The notes: a model not told the origin generated them from the letters alone. A DNA stretch of 64,000 nt from Rosa chinensis (GCF_002994745.2 NC_037093.1:45860384-45924383); one strand, 5' to 3'; shown: positions 11,602-23,316, counted from the first letter of the stretch. Program-made: numbers and translations.

Positions 11602-12045
11602 GTGCTCAAGATGTACGTTATCAAACTAGTCCAACAGGTCTAATGCCTTGTTCCAATAAGGAACCAACGTGAAGCTATTGCATCTGAACTCATTGCACAA
11701 CTGATTGATAACCAAGAGAGAATCGCCAAGTATTTGTGCATCTCCGATTCCCATTTCCAGTAGTACTTCTAGGCCTATAATGAGGGCCTCATACTCTGCT
11801 TGGTTATTGGTACACCGGAACTCCAACTGGAAAGAGTAGGAAAATCGATCGCCGGCCGGATTTTCCAAGACAACCCCTGCTCCTGCTAGCGTATCTGTTC
11901 TTGACCCGTCAAAATATAACACCCAAGGCTGGAGTGAGACTGTGGCTTGATAAAGCGCGGCGTACTCTGGCAAGCAGGCTAGATCTGGGCGATCTAAAGT
12001 TGTGGCAGCGACCTCTAAATCTCTAACCGCGGGGATATCCAGCAT
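11602..12045 (-). pseudogene. Gypsy second (archaeal-type) RNase H domain
   Basis: WVLYFDGSRTDTLAGAGVVL, CTNNQAEYEALIIGLEVLLE and QILGDSLLVINQLCNEF are the three acidic motifs (Asp, Glu, Asp) of the archaeal-like RNase H. It ends with the SFTLVPYWNKALDLLD segment. In sensu-stricto Tat elements this domain removes the RNA template. All three acidic residues are retained, though the frame closes at a stop near 11626 before the integrase. Confidence 0.85.
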
Positions 12046-12519
12046 AGGGTGATGTGCCAGAAAGTCTGCGATGGCTTGCCTCTTTACTGCTTTCTATGGC
12101 ACATACTGTAGCGAGAATTCTGATAAGGCGAGCACCCACTTGCCAATACGGCCTCTCAAGATAGGTCGCGATAGCATATATTTGACTAGATCGGTTTGAG
12201 CAATGATGCAAGTAGTAAAGGACAACATGTAATGCCGCAACTTGCATGCTAAGAAGTATAATGTAAGACACAGCTTTTCCATTGGAGTGTACCTTGTTTC
12301 GCAATCTGTGAGTGTCCTACTGAGGTAAAAGATGGCATGTTCAACACCCTTTTCATCATGCTGAGCGAGGAGGCTGCCAATGGAAGCCTCAGCTGCCGAA
12401 ACATACAACTTTAATGGAAATCCCGCTCTAGGAGGAACAAGCACTGGCGGGCTCGCCAGATAGGCCTTGATTTTGTCGAAAGCCTCTTGATGTTTAGGTT
12501 CCCACACAAACTCGTTCTA
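12046..12519 (-). pseudogene. Gypsy first RNase H domain
   Basis: From NEFVWEPKHQEAFDKIKAYL onward the frame follows the connection and RNase H of Ty3/gypsy pol: PLKLYVSAAEASIGSLLAQ, then AIFYLSRTLTDCETRYTPME and LRHYMLSFTT. The usual first aspartate position reads YVSAAEAS, as in Tat elements, whose first RNase H is degenerate because a second one has taken over. Frame is lost near 12090. Confidence 0.8.
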
Positions 12520-13799
12520 TCCTTACAACTTTAACTGTGGGTAAAACAGATGGATTTTGCCTGAAGAGTTAGAAATGAATCGTCGCAAAAAGTTGATCTT
12601 ACCCAGTAGCTGCTGTAACTCTTTCTTCGTTCGCGGGGGAGATGCATTGATGACCGCGTTTGCTTTATCCTCGGGGACCTCAATGCCCCTTTGATGGACA
12701 ATGAATCCCAGGAAATCTCCTGCCTGAACTCCAAAAACGCACTTGGCGGGATTCATCTTGAGCTTGTGTAGCTGCATGCGCTCGAAAACCTTTCTGAGAT
12801 TCGTGAAGTGATCTCCACTCTTCTTAGACTTCACGACGACATCATCAATGTAAACCTCTAAGATCTTCCCAAGTATGTCGTGGAAGATTAGGTTCATGGC
12901 TCTCTGATATGTTGCTCCCGCATTCTTTAGTCCAAAAGGCATGACCACATATTCAAAAACTCCTACAAACCCAGGGCAGCGGAATGTGGTCTTGTGTCTA
13001 TCTTCTTCCGTGACGGGAATCTGGTGATATCCCGCTGTACCATCCATGAAAGACAACAATTCGTGCCCTGCAACTGCGTCTACCAACATGTCCGCAACAG
13101 GCATGGGGTAGACGTCTTTAGGTGTAGCCAAATTAAGGTCTCTGTAATCTACGCAGATCCTCATCTTGCCATTCTTCTTGCGAACAGGCACTATATTGGA
13201 CAGCCACTTATTGTACTTGGCTACCCTGATAATGCCCGACTGTGCATCTTTTCGACTTCCTCTTTGACCAGAATTTGGGTCTCCGAGTTCATTCTTCGCG
13301 GCTCTTGCTTCACAGGCCTCTTATCAGGCAGCGTTGGTAGTTGGTGGCATACCAAGTCTGGTGATAGGCCTGGCATGTCCTCGTATTTTTCAGCGAAGCA
13401 GTCCTTGAATTCCAGCAATAATTCGACGAGCCTCTGTTTCTCGCTAGGCTCTAAGTAAGTGCTGATAGCCACTTCTATAGGCTCATCAGTTGTTCCCAGA
13501 TTGACCTTTTCAGTAGGGTCCCTAACCTTTGGAGGTGTGTCATCCAATGCCGCTGGAGCAAGCTGAATCTCTTCTTCCTCCTCTTCTTGGTCCGTGAACT
13601 CTTCATTAACAATTTCTAAGGTCGCGACTCGATCATAGGCCTCTTTTTCCACCAAGTATGAGGATAGCCTCTCGTACAAGGAATGGAAGGCTTCTACCTC
13701 TTCCTCCATGAGTTCGTATCCATTAATTAACACTTGGAGATGGCACCGCATATCCAGGCCTTTCGAGGTCGTTTTTTGCGACCGCGAGCCCCCATTGTG
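12520..13799 (-). pseudogene. Gypsy reverse transcriptase region
   Basis: The upstream part (13243-13799) carries the acidic linker and the LPDKRPVKQEPRRM segment that precedes plant gypsy reverse transcriptase. A one-base shift near 13240 changes frame. The catalytic part (12523-13191) has PVRKKNGKMRICVDYRDLN, the LSFMDGTAGYHQI aspartate motif and the polymerase box YIDDVVVKS, followed by the thumb. The frame ends in two stops (12520 and 12514 area) just before the RNase H. Key catalytic aspartates are present, so the domain is recent enough to recognise but cannot be translated whole. Confidence 0.9.
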
Positions 13800-14873
13800 C
13801 CACACTACTAGAATTTTGGCCTTTAACATCGGCCAAAAACCTATGTTAAAAAAAAACCATCCGATGTCTTAGTGGGGGATGTTAAAGATCAGGAAATCCC
13901 AGACATTGGTTTTTAGCTGATGTTAAAAATGACTCTGGACATCAGTTTCTTGTAAGGTCCTGATGTATAAAATGACTATAGACATCGTTTGATTTATAAA
14001 AAACTGATTTGGAAATCCTACTATGACATCGTTTTACATAAGAAATTGATTTATATATCAGTATTAGACATATGTTCTATAGATAGAACTGATGTCCTGA
14101 GTCATTTATAACATCAGTTTGTTATTTCAAATTGTTGTGTCTTCATTATTTTTGCTTCAATTTCTAGTTTAGAAGTGATGACTATAAATCAGTTTCTTCA
14201 CTAGAAAAGTATCACAATGAGAATACTGGTGGTAAGTAAAAGAAAATTCTAATTAATATTATTGATAAAATTAGTACAAAGAGTATGGAGAAGGGGACAT
14301 ATGGCCTAAACTTCTCCATATACAATAGCAAAAGAAAAGAACAAGATTGAAGTCTCCTAAATAAACCATATGAAGACAAAAACGGTTTGTAGATACAGTA
14401 AAAAGAAAAAGAGAAAAAAGTAGTAGTTTGTTATAAGATAAAAATACTTGTAACTTGAATTTCCAGTCCTTGGTGTAGCTGCGAATGAAACTAGCAAAAA
14501 CATGTGCCAATGAGTTGAGAATCTAGATCCACTTAAATTGCAACTTCAAATCACAAAAAGTAGTTAAAGTAGAGGGCAATGACTTAACAGTATCATTGAT
14601 CTATAGCAAAAATATAAAGTACACAGGGGTGACATAGGCCAAAGTCCACACCTTCATTGTTTGAATGTGAATACATAGGCTACGTAAAAGCCTAATCTTA
14701 GTGGCTTTGAATGATAATATTTGAAGTTCTGCATTACCATCCATGGAAACCATGGAATTATATCTTTCCTGAAGACAAAATCTAACTGTTAGTCATGAAT
14801 AGCATAAATAATAATTATGATGATGGTTACTAATGATTGGTAAAGCATTAGTAAACTGAGAGTTTTATCTAAT

Positions 14874-15095
14874 AAGAACCAGAACTGAACCACTGCAAGT
14901 GGCCTAGTGGTTTTTGCCTAGTTGGGTGTGCTCCCCAACCTAGGTTCGAATCCCGAAGCTGTCAAAGTGGCCAGGTACTGTGTTGCAATGCATAGTTGGA
15001 GCATTTCACATGCACCGAATGGGTTTATCTTGGGCCTAGGAAGCCTTTGGGTTCCCTTTGACAAAGTCAAAAAAAAAAAAAAAAGAACCAGAACT
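14874..15095 (+). mobile_element. tRNA-derived SINE with 13-bp target duplication
   Basis: The body (14887-15082) starts with a polymerase III A box (TGGCCTAGTGG) and a B box (GGTTCGAATCCC), as in tRNA-derived SINEs. It ends in an A-run at about 15069-15082. It is flanked by identical 13-mers AAGAACCAGAACT at 14874-14886 and 15083-15095. It lies inside the CACTA element. A related copy in the reverse orientation is at about 45245-45442. Confidence 0.95.
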
Positions 15096-15545
15096 AGAAA
15101 TTTGTTTTACCAATAGGGGGACTTTGGTGAGATCTCTTACTGATGATATCAAAGGGACAATGAAATAAATGCATTGAGAAAGAGAAGAGCGAGCGCATGA
15201 ACACTCTCGAGGAAAACAAATAAACTTTTGCATGTCCTTGCGTTATTCCTCAATCCTTTCTTTGCTTCAAGATCAATCATGAACCAAAACTAGTAACTTG
15301 TCTTTTAATTAAGGGAACTTTGGTCAGATCTCTTATTGATGATAATGAAATAACCTCACCAATGCTCAAAAACAACAATCCAGAATATGACAGTGCAGTC
15401 AAAGTAGAAAAAGGGTAGAAGAAGCATAAACATCAAGTAAACAAACTTTGGAAAACAATGTGTCAATTGGAAGAGCATAAATGATACCTTGAAAGTAAAT
15501 ACTTTGAAGTAAATGTGTCAACTGCAAGTAAATACTTTTGCATAC

Positions 15546-15902
15546 ATTGAGACAACGGAGGAGTAATCCGAACAATGTTACTATTAACAGAATCTACAGC
15601 AAAGAGCTCGCCATCCTCTGAAATGCGGATCTTGAAAGGAACAACTCCAATGTCAGTTCCTTCCACAACAGTCTCGACTAAGTACCCACTCTCAAACTGA
15701 ACAACATTCCCATCTACAATACCACAAAACCATATAACACACACCACTGAGTATACTTACACTTAACAAACCACTAATCTAAGAACAAAAATACCAAAAT
15801 ACACCGAAAACAGTAGTCACTTCATATTTACCTGATTGGGGTGCCTTGGCAGATGCCGCCCTCGTCCACTTGACAAGGGAAGAGAAGTGCTTTATCAATG
15901 GC
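15546..15902 (-). pseudogene. Captured fragment of an NHL-repeat protein gene (two exons)
   Basis: On the minus strand, exon 15902-15832 (PLIKHFSSLVKWTRAASAKA) ends at GTAAAT. It joins at 15713 an exon running to 15546 (DGNVVQFESGYLVETVVEG, then ISEDGELFAVDSVNSNIVRI) that ends at GTATGC. Joined in phase, these match the N-terminal part of plant NHL-domain proteins, whose first repeat includes the DGELxxVDxxNSNI core. Intron and splice sites are preserved, so the fragment came from genomic DNA and not mRNA. Upstream (before 15902) and downstream (after 15546) exons are missing or unrecognisable. It lies in a CACTA element with intact ends, so it is best explained as transposon gene capture. 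Confidence 0.8.
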
Positions 15903-15959
15903 CTTGAGCAAACACAATCCAATCCAAATAACACTATAAGCCAGCCAATCATAAGAAAC

Positions 15960-17400
15960 AAAAACACCCAATATGTAAAAACAGATCAGTACGATCCAAC
16001 TTAGAACAATTTACAGAAAAGATTACCAATTTAAGTACAATAAAGAGAAAGCAAAACTGGGTATCTAATTATCTCCATAAAGCTGCACAGTAATCCTATA
16101 CTAAACTCTTTACAAAAGTGAAGCAATTGAAAAAACAAAGCAAACCCAGTAACCAAACAAATCAAAACACAAAACCCAAATCAAAGCTACCTGCAGGAGC
16201 AGCATGAGCTTCAAATAGGGAGGATACACACCTTTAGCAGAAGTAGATCTGATGTTTTTTTTTTCATTGAAATAACCAATCACATTATTGAAGAACTGGT
16301 ACTACCATGAAGGAAAATAATATGAAAAACTTGCAACAATAGTTACTGACAATGCCTATGAGGTGCATTAAAAATAATACTTTTGAAAATAGCACATCAA
16401 GGGTTCAACTTTTCAGTTTTCACAAGCGAAAGCAATACTGCTCTGTGGGCAGATGGAGACCTTCACATATGTACAAAAGTAGTGTAACTGACGAACAAAG
16501 TAAAATAATTGTCAAAGGAAGTGCATCTATGATTGTGCAGAGTCATCAAGAAAGGGATTAAGCTCCTCTGCAGTCAATATATCTCTGAAGTTATGAATTT
16601 CATAAAATCAACAGCAGTACTTTTCTGGGTATACCATTTTTGGCGATAGTTCAATTTTCTGTTCCATCCTCAATCAAAAAAAAGCCTAGAGGATCTATAT
16701 CTTCATATGACTATCATGCCAATAATCCAATCCATTCAATAAATTAAAGAAGGAATCACACAAAAGAGAAGAAACTTAAGAAACCCACTCATAAATACTT
16801 GAAAGACACAAAACCAAATCCATAAACTATAGAGATTCAAATTACCCAGACTTCTTTCGGAGTTGCTCCAATTCGTCTCTGAAACGGAGGCCTTGAACTC
16901 TGGAACATCCACCATCTTTGAGCCCTAACCCCTCGCACCCGACCTTTCTCTCTTCTTCGTTCTTAGACGGGTTCTGGTCAGACGCGGAGAAGGAAGAAGA
17001 GGACGGTTCGGTGCCGTTCGGAAATGGAGGAGGAGGTTAGGTGCTGAATAGAAAGGAAACAAGAACTCCACTAGACAAAGTGGATCTGGAGGACACTCTC
17101 TCCTCGTCACGATCTCCAACCACCGGAGTGGGCTCACCGTAGCCACGATCTTCTTCGCCATCCTCCGACGAGTCAACGCCAGGCTGCACCTCGGAGACGA
17201 GCCACAAAGAAATCTCTTCGAATTCGTTTTCTAGGGTTTTGTGGTTCCGGTTCAGTTGGGACGGGGGTAAGAGAGAGAGAGAGAGAGAGGAGGAGGAGAA
17301 GGAGGAGGGGGGTGAGGAGGAGGGGGATAGGTTTCGGGGAAGGGCGAGAGAGAGTGAGTGAAGTAAAGTGGGAATATTTTGTCCCGGCATGAAACAATTT
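15960..17400. other. Remaining CACTA interior, unassigned
   Basis: No complete gene is visible. At 16860-17390 the minus strand has a pyrimidine/purine-rich leader-like block with a (GA)n run near 17272-17289 and a short acidic frame (about 17050-17230). That could be the promoter and first exon of the captured gene or of a second one. I cannot assign it. Confidence 0.35.
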
Positions 17401-17595
17401 CGTTAACTTAGTCTTTCCGCGTTTTTAAAAATTTTGAAATAAAAATATAGACATCAGTCAACAGTAAAAAATGATTTCAGTTATATACATATAAATCGGA
17501 ATTTGAGGAATCGATGTTAATGATAATTTTTTACATCGCGTGAATTTCTCACCGATGTAATTGTCGTGATGTCTAAGAGCACAATTCTAGTAGTG

Positions 17596-19066
17596 CCAAT
17601 TCAGAGGTCGTCACCCCTGTGGGGAGGCCCTTATCATCAATACCAATGACTTGTAAAGGAGAGATTGGTTCTAGGTAATACCTTGCGTCCAAGTAGTTGG
17701 CGGACACCGAAAAAGGTCGCAGGTCTGCTTTAACAATTTCTGCCTTGTCCGCGACTCTGTCCCATATGATCAGCTCCTGATGAAGGGTGGATGGGACACA
17801 ATAACTCTTGTGGATCCAGTCGCGGCCCATAATTGCGCTATATGCTGCATAGCAATCTAGACCCACCTTGACTCGTAGGAAAATCAAACCCAATGTTTTG
17901 GTCACAGTCCCCGCGAAGTTCTTTAGCGTAAGGGAAGTGGATTGGATCTTCTCTTTCTTGATCCCTAGTAGATGCATGGTTCTAGTAGTAATGACATTCA
18001 CAGCCGCGCCGGTATCAACCATTATCTTGCTGACCTTAGTCCCATTAATTTCTGCTGTGATATATAAAGGTCGCATGTGTTGCACCATGGCGGGTGTGGG
18101 TCTTGTGAAGCTCATGAAGAAACCCTTGCCGTTAGCATCTTCAGTCTCAAGGAACACTGCTTCTTTCACCAGCGTTGTTGCGGCTGAACTGATCTGCAAC
18201 TGCTGTTCTCCAATTGCATCAGCTTCTACGCATTCCTGCGTAGCGACTGGTAAGGCATACTTAGCAGGGAGCACATAAACCATATTGCACGAGGTATCCA
18301 CCATTTCTGTTTCGTCCATGTCATCATCAAGATTGAGCTTGGGTTCATCTGCTGGGATATCGGCGTTGAACCGTTTAACCATGAAAGCAACCAATGATTC
18401 CTCTGCGAGGATTACCGCCTTGGCTTGTTCGTGCTCTTGTACCATGGGAACCTGGTTCAGTGACTCAAAAATTTGTTTCGCCGCTGGCACTTCCTCTGGG
18501 AGAGCGACCACCAAGCTTTGAACTTTCTGCACAATCGCGGAACTTTCTGCACAATCGCGAGATACTCTCCGCCAAACATTGACTTTACGAGCTGGCGGTG
18601 GTTCTTGCCTCGCGGGAACTAGGGACTTCTCTTGGGCGCTGCTCTTGGGGGCACGTGGCTTTTGCTCTTTGTGTGATACTTTGGGCTGCTGTTTCTGAAC
18701 ATGCGGGGAAACGAATCTCTTAGAGGCCAGTGCCTCCAATTGTCTCTGATACTCTTCTAGAGGTTTCAATAATTGCGATGGTTTGATCAGTCCTTGATCT
18801 AGTGCTTCCAAGGTTCGCTTTGCTTCTCCAAACCTCCGCTGGAGTTTTCTCTTCCTTGAAGAGCTCATCTCCACCGCCTTGCCCTTCTTCTGTGTATACC
18901 GTCTCCCTTCTTTGATGGAGGACGTTGACACTGGCGGAATGTAAGGTCTGGTTAAAACCCCTTGCCGCTTATCTACTTGCTCTTCTTCCCTCGCGGTCTT
19001 CAACTTTTTGAATAAGTTTGAGTCATGTTTGGACCCAAAATGAGCATTTTGGCCTGACAAGGCATG
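17596..19066 (-). pseudogene. Gypsy gag C-terminus plus aspartic protease region
   Basis: The frame begins near 19060 (SGQNAHFGSK) within element-internal sequence, so its true start lies beyond the junction with the LTR at 19067. Basic, Pro/Gln-rich sequence precedes the retropepsin: IMVDTGAAVNVI holds the catalytic Asp-Thr-Gly, and AYSAIMGRDWIHKS is the conserved second half of the domain. The frame originally ran on across 17596 but is cut by the CACTA element. Closing the gap with a single CCA puts the pol frame one base out of register, so a frameshift lies near this point. Confidence 0.85.
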
Positions 19067-22000
19067 TGTTGGAGAAATTGAGCCAATGTTAGTGGCTCAA
19101 GCTATATATTGTCTACAAGTTCGAAATATATTATTTAGAGGCTAAATAAAGCCTACTATGGAGAATTATGCGAGCTGTAAGAAAAGGAAATGATGGAAGC
19201 ATGGAAATGAAAAGTCAACTTTAGCACATTTTCCTACTTCGGCTAGGAGAAACCGAGCTAAACAAGGAAAGGGGGGCGGAAAACTAACCAAACAAGATCG
19301 AAATAAGCTTAAACTTTCCAGATTAATACTAGACATCCCAAGGATAATTTCTTATGAAGAGTGCAAGATCTAGTTTCAAGTGGAAAGCCTTCAAACAATC
19401 AGTCCAATTTTCTACAGAAGCAAAACTGGAAAACTGGACCTGTAAGGAGTCCAGCAGCATTTCCGGCCCAACCATATGGAGAAATTTCATCACAATGATC
19501 TACACTCATTGTGGATCATTTTATATGAAGGAGTCGAAGACCCATTATGACTTCTTGGTGGAGATATAATTGAAGGAATAAAGGAGTCGAAAGTGATTCA
19601 AAATCACTCCAAAACTCATCATTTCTATCTCCATTTAGTGCTCCATTATCTCCATTTAGTGCTCCACTATCTCCAACTAGTGCTCCACTATCTCCAATTA
19701 GTGCTCCACTATCATTTGTTTAAGGCCAACCACTTTGGCATGATAGCCTATAAATAGAGGTTACAATGAAACACTTCAAGACACACATTCACAACAACAA
19801 TCTCTAAGATTATCTAAGCCTCTCTAGAGCAACCCTCTCCTTCTCTTACCGGTAGCCACACTCCAATCCTAGTCTCCTCAAGAGCCAATTGGTAGTTCCA
19901 CCAAACCTTCCAGCCAAGTTAAAGTCACGCTTTACCAAGTTCTCCTCACTTCCTAGTAGTTCTCGCTATGCTCGATTTGCAACATTGAGTATCGATTGTG
20001 ATTTTGAAGAAGCTCAGCAAAAGTCCTCGCCACGAGGCATAAAGAATCCCACGACGAGGTTGGTGCTCTCCTCGTCCACAATCGCTTGAAAGAAGTCAGG
20101 TCAAGGGACACGCCCGACGACCGTACCCGAACGGTGCTGGCACGCCCACGCAAGAAAAGAGACTGTTGACCAGCTGCAACAAAATTGGAGCTAAACATTT
20201 TGGCATGCCCAGTGGGACATATTGTGAGCTGTAAATCACACCACTATTAAGAAATTGAGGTTGGTAAGGGGTTGTGAATCATAACGGAATAGGTGAAGTC
20301 TCTTTTGTTAATATTGACATAAACTCCTTATTGGTGCCTAGTTTAGGTCCCTTAAGGTTAAGGGCGGTTTTTATTAACACTTGTTGAACTGTCTTCACAC
20401 TTATGATCTTTCTCATCTTAGTAAGTATAGCCTATGTGAAATGGTGTCTAGAAAGGGGACAACGTTCATAACAGGTTATTGAATCCAGAAGTGCGTGCAA
20501 ATGGGCCTAAAACCACTATGTGGAAGTAGTTCATTCCAAAATGGATTTTGCCTCTTTTGTTCGCCCTCCACCATCTGGCCATTTCAGTAAGGTTGCCCAA
20601 AGGATTTGAAAGAAAGTTTGTGTCTAGGCGACTATACTTGGGCCGCAAGTCTAAACCTTGATTCACAGTGTCTTATTGAATTCAGCTACTTTCAATTCAG
20701 ACTTCCAGAAGCCATTGGGAAGTCAAGCGCAAACCCTTATCAAAAGGTTTACGTTAACTGCCCGAAACATAAGACCTCCAGTTACAGACTGCACTCGTGT
20801 GCAGACTGTCGTGGTCTTTCCAAAGAACAAGTAATCCAAAGATTTTCTCCCTACCCTCCATCGACAGAGATGTCAACTGAACGAGGAGGAAATCAACATC
20901 CTACTACTGAAGGCGAGAAAGTTCCCGCCGCCCAGCCTAATTAGGCTGGCGATACGTCTAGCATCACCCAGGTAGCCGCGAGCGCAGTTACAACTATTGA
21001 CTTTGTGCCTATTCTTATTCCAGAAAATGCGACCATTGAAGAGCGGCTTAATATCCTTCAACAGAATTCTGCTGCATACCATGAGAAGATGGAAAAAGCC
21101 CTTGCAGAGAACCGTCGACGGCTTGATGAGTTCACGATCTCGGTCAAGAGGCTTGATCTAGGGGCACAACAAACACAAGGTCAATTGGATGGCATGAACC
21201 AAAAAATGCAGAAGAACCACGAAGAGCTGTTGGTCGCAAGCAAACACATTGCTTCAGAAGTCGCGACGATTCGCAAAGAAGGATCCAACGTCATTACCCA
21301 GGTGGCCATGCAGAAGGCTGACCTTGATCAAGCCAGAGAGGTTCTACATAAAACACTGGGAGATCCTAGCGCCATTCTAGGCTCTCTAGGTCAGTCCCCC
21401 ATATCTGGCAAGTACATACCACCAAATGCTCGAGAAAAAGCAAGCAGCGGCAGTACAGCCACATCCGCTACTGCTGTATCAGTTAGAGGTAAAGAGACTA
21501 CTCTGGCAACGGGTGGGAAGAACAACGCCGCGTCATCAGTCACGCAAGGGACCAAGACTTTGAAAATCAATGAAGGGGCCTCTGTTGGTCGTAGCCTGTT
21601 TCCCCAATATGACAGCGACGGAGTTGAATACGTGCACCACGATCCACCTTCAGCAAGTCATTATGGTATCGACCGGGTTGAAAGTCCAGTAAAGGTCACC
21701 GTAGCCACAAAGGGTCTGCCGTGGGTTTTACGTTGCAGATGTCAACCGGACACAAAATGACCCATGGAGGAGGCATATCTTTGGTTAATCAGGCTTCACA
21801 GGCGCCACCGCTGATCTGGCCAGTTGATGATACAGTGGTTCACCCACTTCCTCCTGATCCAAGATATATAAGGAGAGAGAAGGTAGAAGCAATGATCAGG
21901 GCCGCGAACCAGAGGCCTAACCTGGAGGAGGCCTACCAAGGGCCCTTCCCACCGCATATTACACAGACACCTTATCCTAGGGGATATAAGAACATTACGT

Positions 22001-22647
22001 TCTCTACTTTCTCGGGAGAGGAAGTCGAAAATGCCGCGACCCATTTGGTTAGGTTTCGAGTACAGTGTGGCCAGTACCAGAACGACGACAATCTGAAGTG
22101 TAACATCTTCGCTACTTCTTTATCGGGGTCTGCCTTCACCTGTTTCACTAAGCTGCAACCGGGATCAGTTGTGAGTTGGCCCGCGATAGAGAAGCTGTTC
22201 TAAGAAAGCTTCGGGACTATCGAGCCGGAAGTAGATCTGGCTTCACTCACTCAGATGGCTTAGCAGCCAACTGAATCCGCTGTCATGTACCTTCAGCACT
22301 TTCAGATCCAGAAAGGAAAGTTGAACGTGATTCTGCCGGAGAAAGAACTGGTGAAATTGGCAATCAAAGGCTTAAAGCCCCACCAACGCAAAAAACAGCA
22401 TGGAAGCATGTTCAATTCCATGGGGGAACTGATCACAAAAGTAGGAAGTTTCGAGCACTTGCTCAGGGAGATGGACGCTATGAAAAACGCCTCGAAGGGG
22501 ACATACATCCCAGGGAAACGCCGAATAGTTGCTGCACTCAGCCATCAATCCAGTTCCTTTGATCCTTACTACAAGAGTGAGGAATCTAGTACAGCAGAGG
22601 CTGATGAGTCTGAAGAAGATGAGATAGCTGCCCTGGAACTAACCGGG
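19026..22647 (+). repeat. Left arm of a 3.6-kb inverted duplication (gypsy LTR, leader, gag)
   Basis: This arm consists of 41 bp of gypsy protease-coding sequence (19026-19066), a full LTR, the primer-binding region and most of gag. It is mirrored at 23317-26948 with scattered substitutions and small indels. The two arms share even the short non-LTR flank outside the LTR, so they arose by one inverted duplication and not by two insertions. The spacer between the arms is 22648-23316. Confidence 0.95.
19067..20197 (+). mobile_element. Gypsy LTR, left copy (1131 bp)
   Basis: It starts TGTTGGAGAAA and ends GGAGCTAAACA, giving TG...CA ends. Immediately after it, TTTTGGCATGCCCAGTGGGA is in the position of the primer-binding site. 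Inside, 19629-19712 holds four 21-bp units of the type CTCCATTTAGTGCTCCACTAT. A TATA-like stretch (GCCTATAAATAG, about 19747) marks the probable transcription start of the element, with R/U5 after it. Confidence 0.9.
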
Positions 22648-23316
22648 AAAAAGGCTTCAACGCTAAAGCAACTGAAGCTGTGCAAAGAGCCGGTGAAGCT
22701 CAAGTCGGTGGTTTTCACCAAACCAGAGTTCGCAAGTTATACTTACGACGCGAACAAAGCGCATGAAATCTTGGATGAAATGATCGCCGCGAAGATGGTG
22801 AAAACCGACTTCGGCCCATTTCCCAAACCAGAGCAGCTAAGGGGGAAGAAATACTGCAAACTCCATAATATGTGGAATCATAATACAGCCGATTGTGTTA
22901 AGCTGAAGGATCATATCCAAATCTGGTTAAATAATGGTAGTTTGCAAGTAGAGGCACCGACAACAGCAGTAGCATTGGTGGACCTAGATCCCTTCCCAGA
23001 TACCGGCATCAACATGATGGACGTGGCATGGGGTGAAAAAGATCAGCAGAATCAAAGTCCAGACCATGCGGCTAAGGATTTGAAAAGGGTTGGAGACAAA
23101 GTCATGAAGCGGGAATCCAAGACTCGTTTACCCATCGTCCTATGCCCGCGGTGCAAGGAAGAATGTGACACTCAAGCCCTAGATGAGGAAACATCCCAAA
23201 CTGTCCGCTTTGGATCTCTACCGCCAATACGGTTAGTATCATCCTCTAGAAACTTCCAACCATGCAGCCCAAGAGTATACAGTGGTTCAGAAACTCTTTC
23301 TCCAAGGGACTCAAAC
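20606..23316 (+). pseudogene. Gypsy gag, left copy, with stops and a frameshift
   Basis: The likely start is ATG 20870 (MSTERGGNQH), although the frame is open upstream. TAG at 20942-20944 stops it after 24 codons. The frame then continues from about 21005 to 21720 with a long coiled-coil region, shifts by one, and carries the retrotransposon gag domain (NITFSTFSGEEVENAATHLV and VQCGQYQNDDNLKCN) with further stops at 22201 and 22261. Beyond the inverted arm, the spacer encodes the gag C-terminus, including a zinc-knuckle-like CKLHNMWNHNTADC. This copy alone keeps that region. Confidence 0.85.
22648..23316 (+). other. Spacer of the inverted duplication: gag C-terminal coding
   Basis: This single-copy loop carries the left gag on from the ALELTGKKAS segment through the knuckle (about 22850-22900) to CPRCKEEC near 23145. 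It ends abruptly where the inverted right arm begins. If the locus is transcribed, this would be the loop of the hairpin. Confidence 0.85.

Larger units (their letters stand above)
13800..17598. mobile_element. Non-autonomous CACTA transposon with perfect 3-bp target duplication
   Basis: The element runs from 13803 (CACTACTAGAATT) to 17595 (AATTCTAGTAGTG), a 13-bp perfect terminal inverted repeat. It is flanked by CCA on both sides (13800-13802 and 17596-17598), the 3-bp duplication typical of CACTA elements. Subterminal ACATC/GATGT words recur in both orientations for several hundred bases at each end (for example 13860-14110 and 17450-17575). No transposase is encoded. It carries an NHL-protein gene fragment, a SINE and a purine-rich segment at 17030-17390. 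It interrupts the gypsy protease/reverse-transcriptase frame, so it is younger than that element. Confidence 0.95.
10273..19066 (-). mobile_element. Ty3/gypsy retrotransposon pol region (Tat-type), interrupted by a CACTA element
   Basis: Read on the minus strand, the order is protease (17596-19066), CACTA insertion, reverse transcriptase, RNase H, a second archaeal-type RNase H, then integrase. Two RNase H domains before integrase are the hallmark of the Tat lineage. No LTR is identifiable next to this pol: the right edge runs into another LTR in the opposite orientation, and no 3' LTR is found to the left. Frameshifts and stops (about 13240, 12520, 11038) show it is defective. Its gag is not present as a continuation. 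Confidence 0.85.

Noticed and set aside
15000..15100. tRNA gene from the GGTTCGAATCCC box
   Set aside because: The A and B boxes belong to a tRNA-derived SINE with A-tail and target duplications. No cloverleaf with a matching acceptor stem is present.
16191..16231. Upstream exon of the captured NHL gene (a minus-strand frame ending GCAG|GTAGCT)
   Set aside because: Joining it to the exon at 15902 gives a stop or the wrong frame in every phase, so I could not support it.
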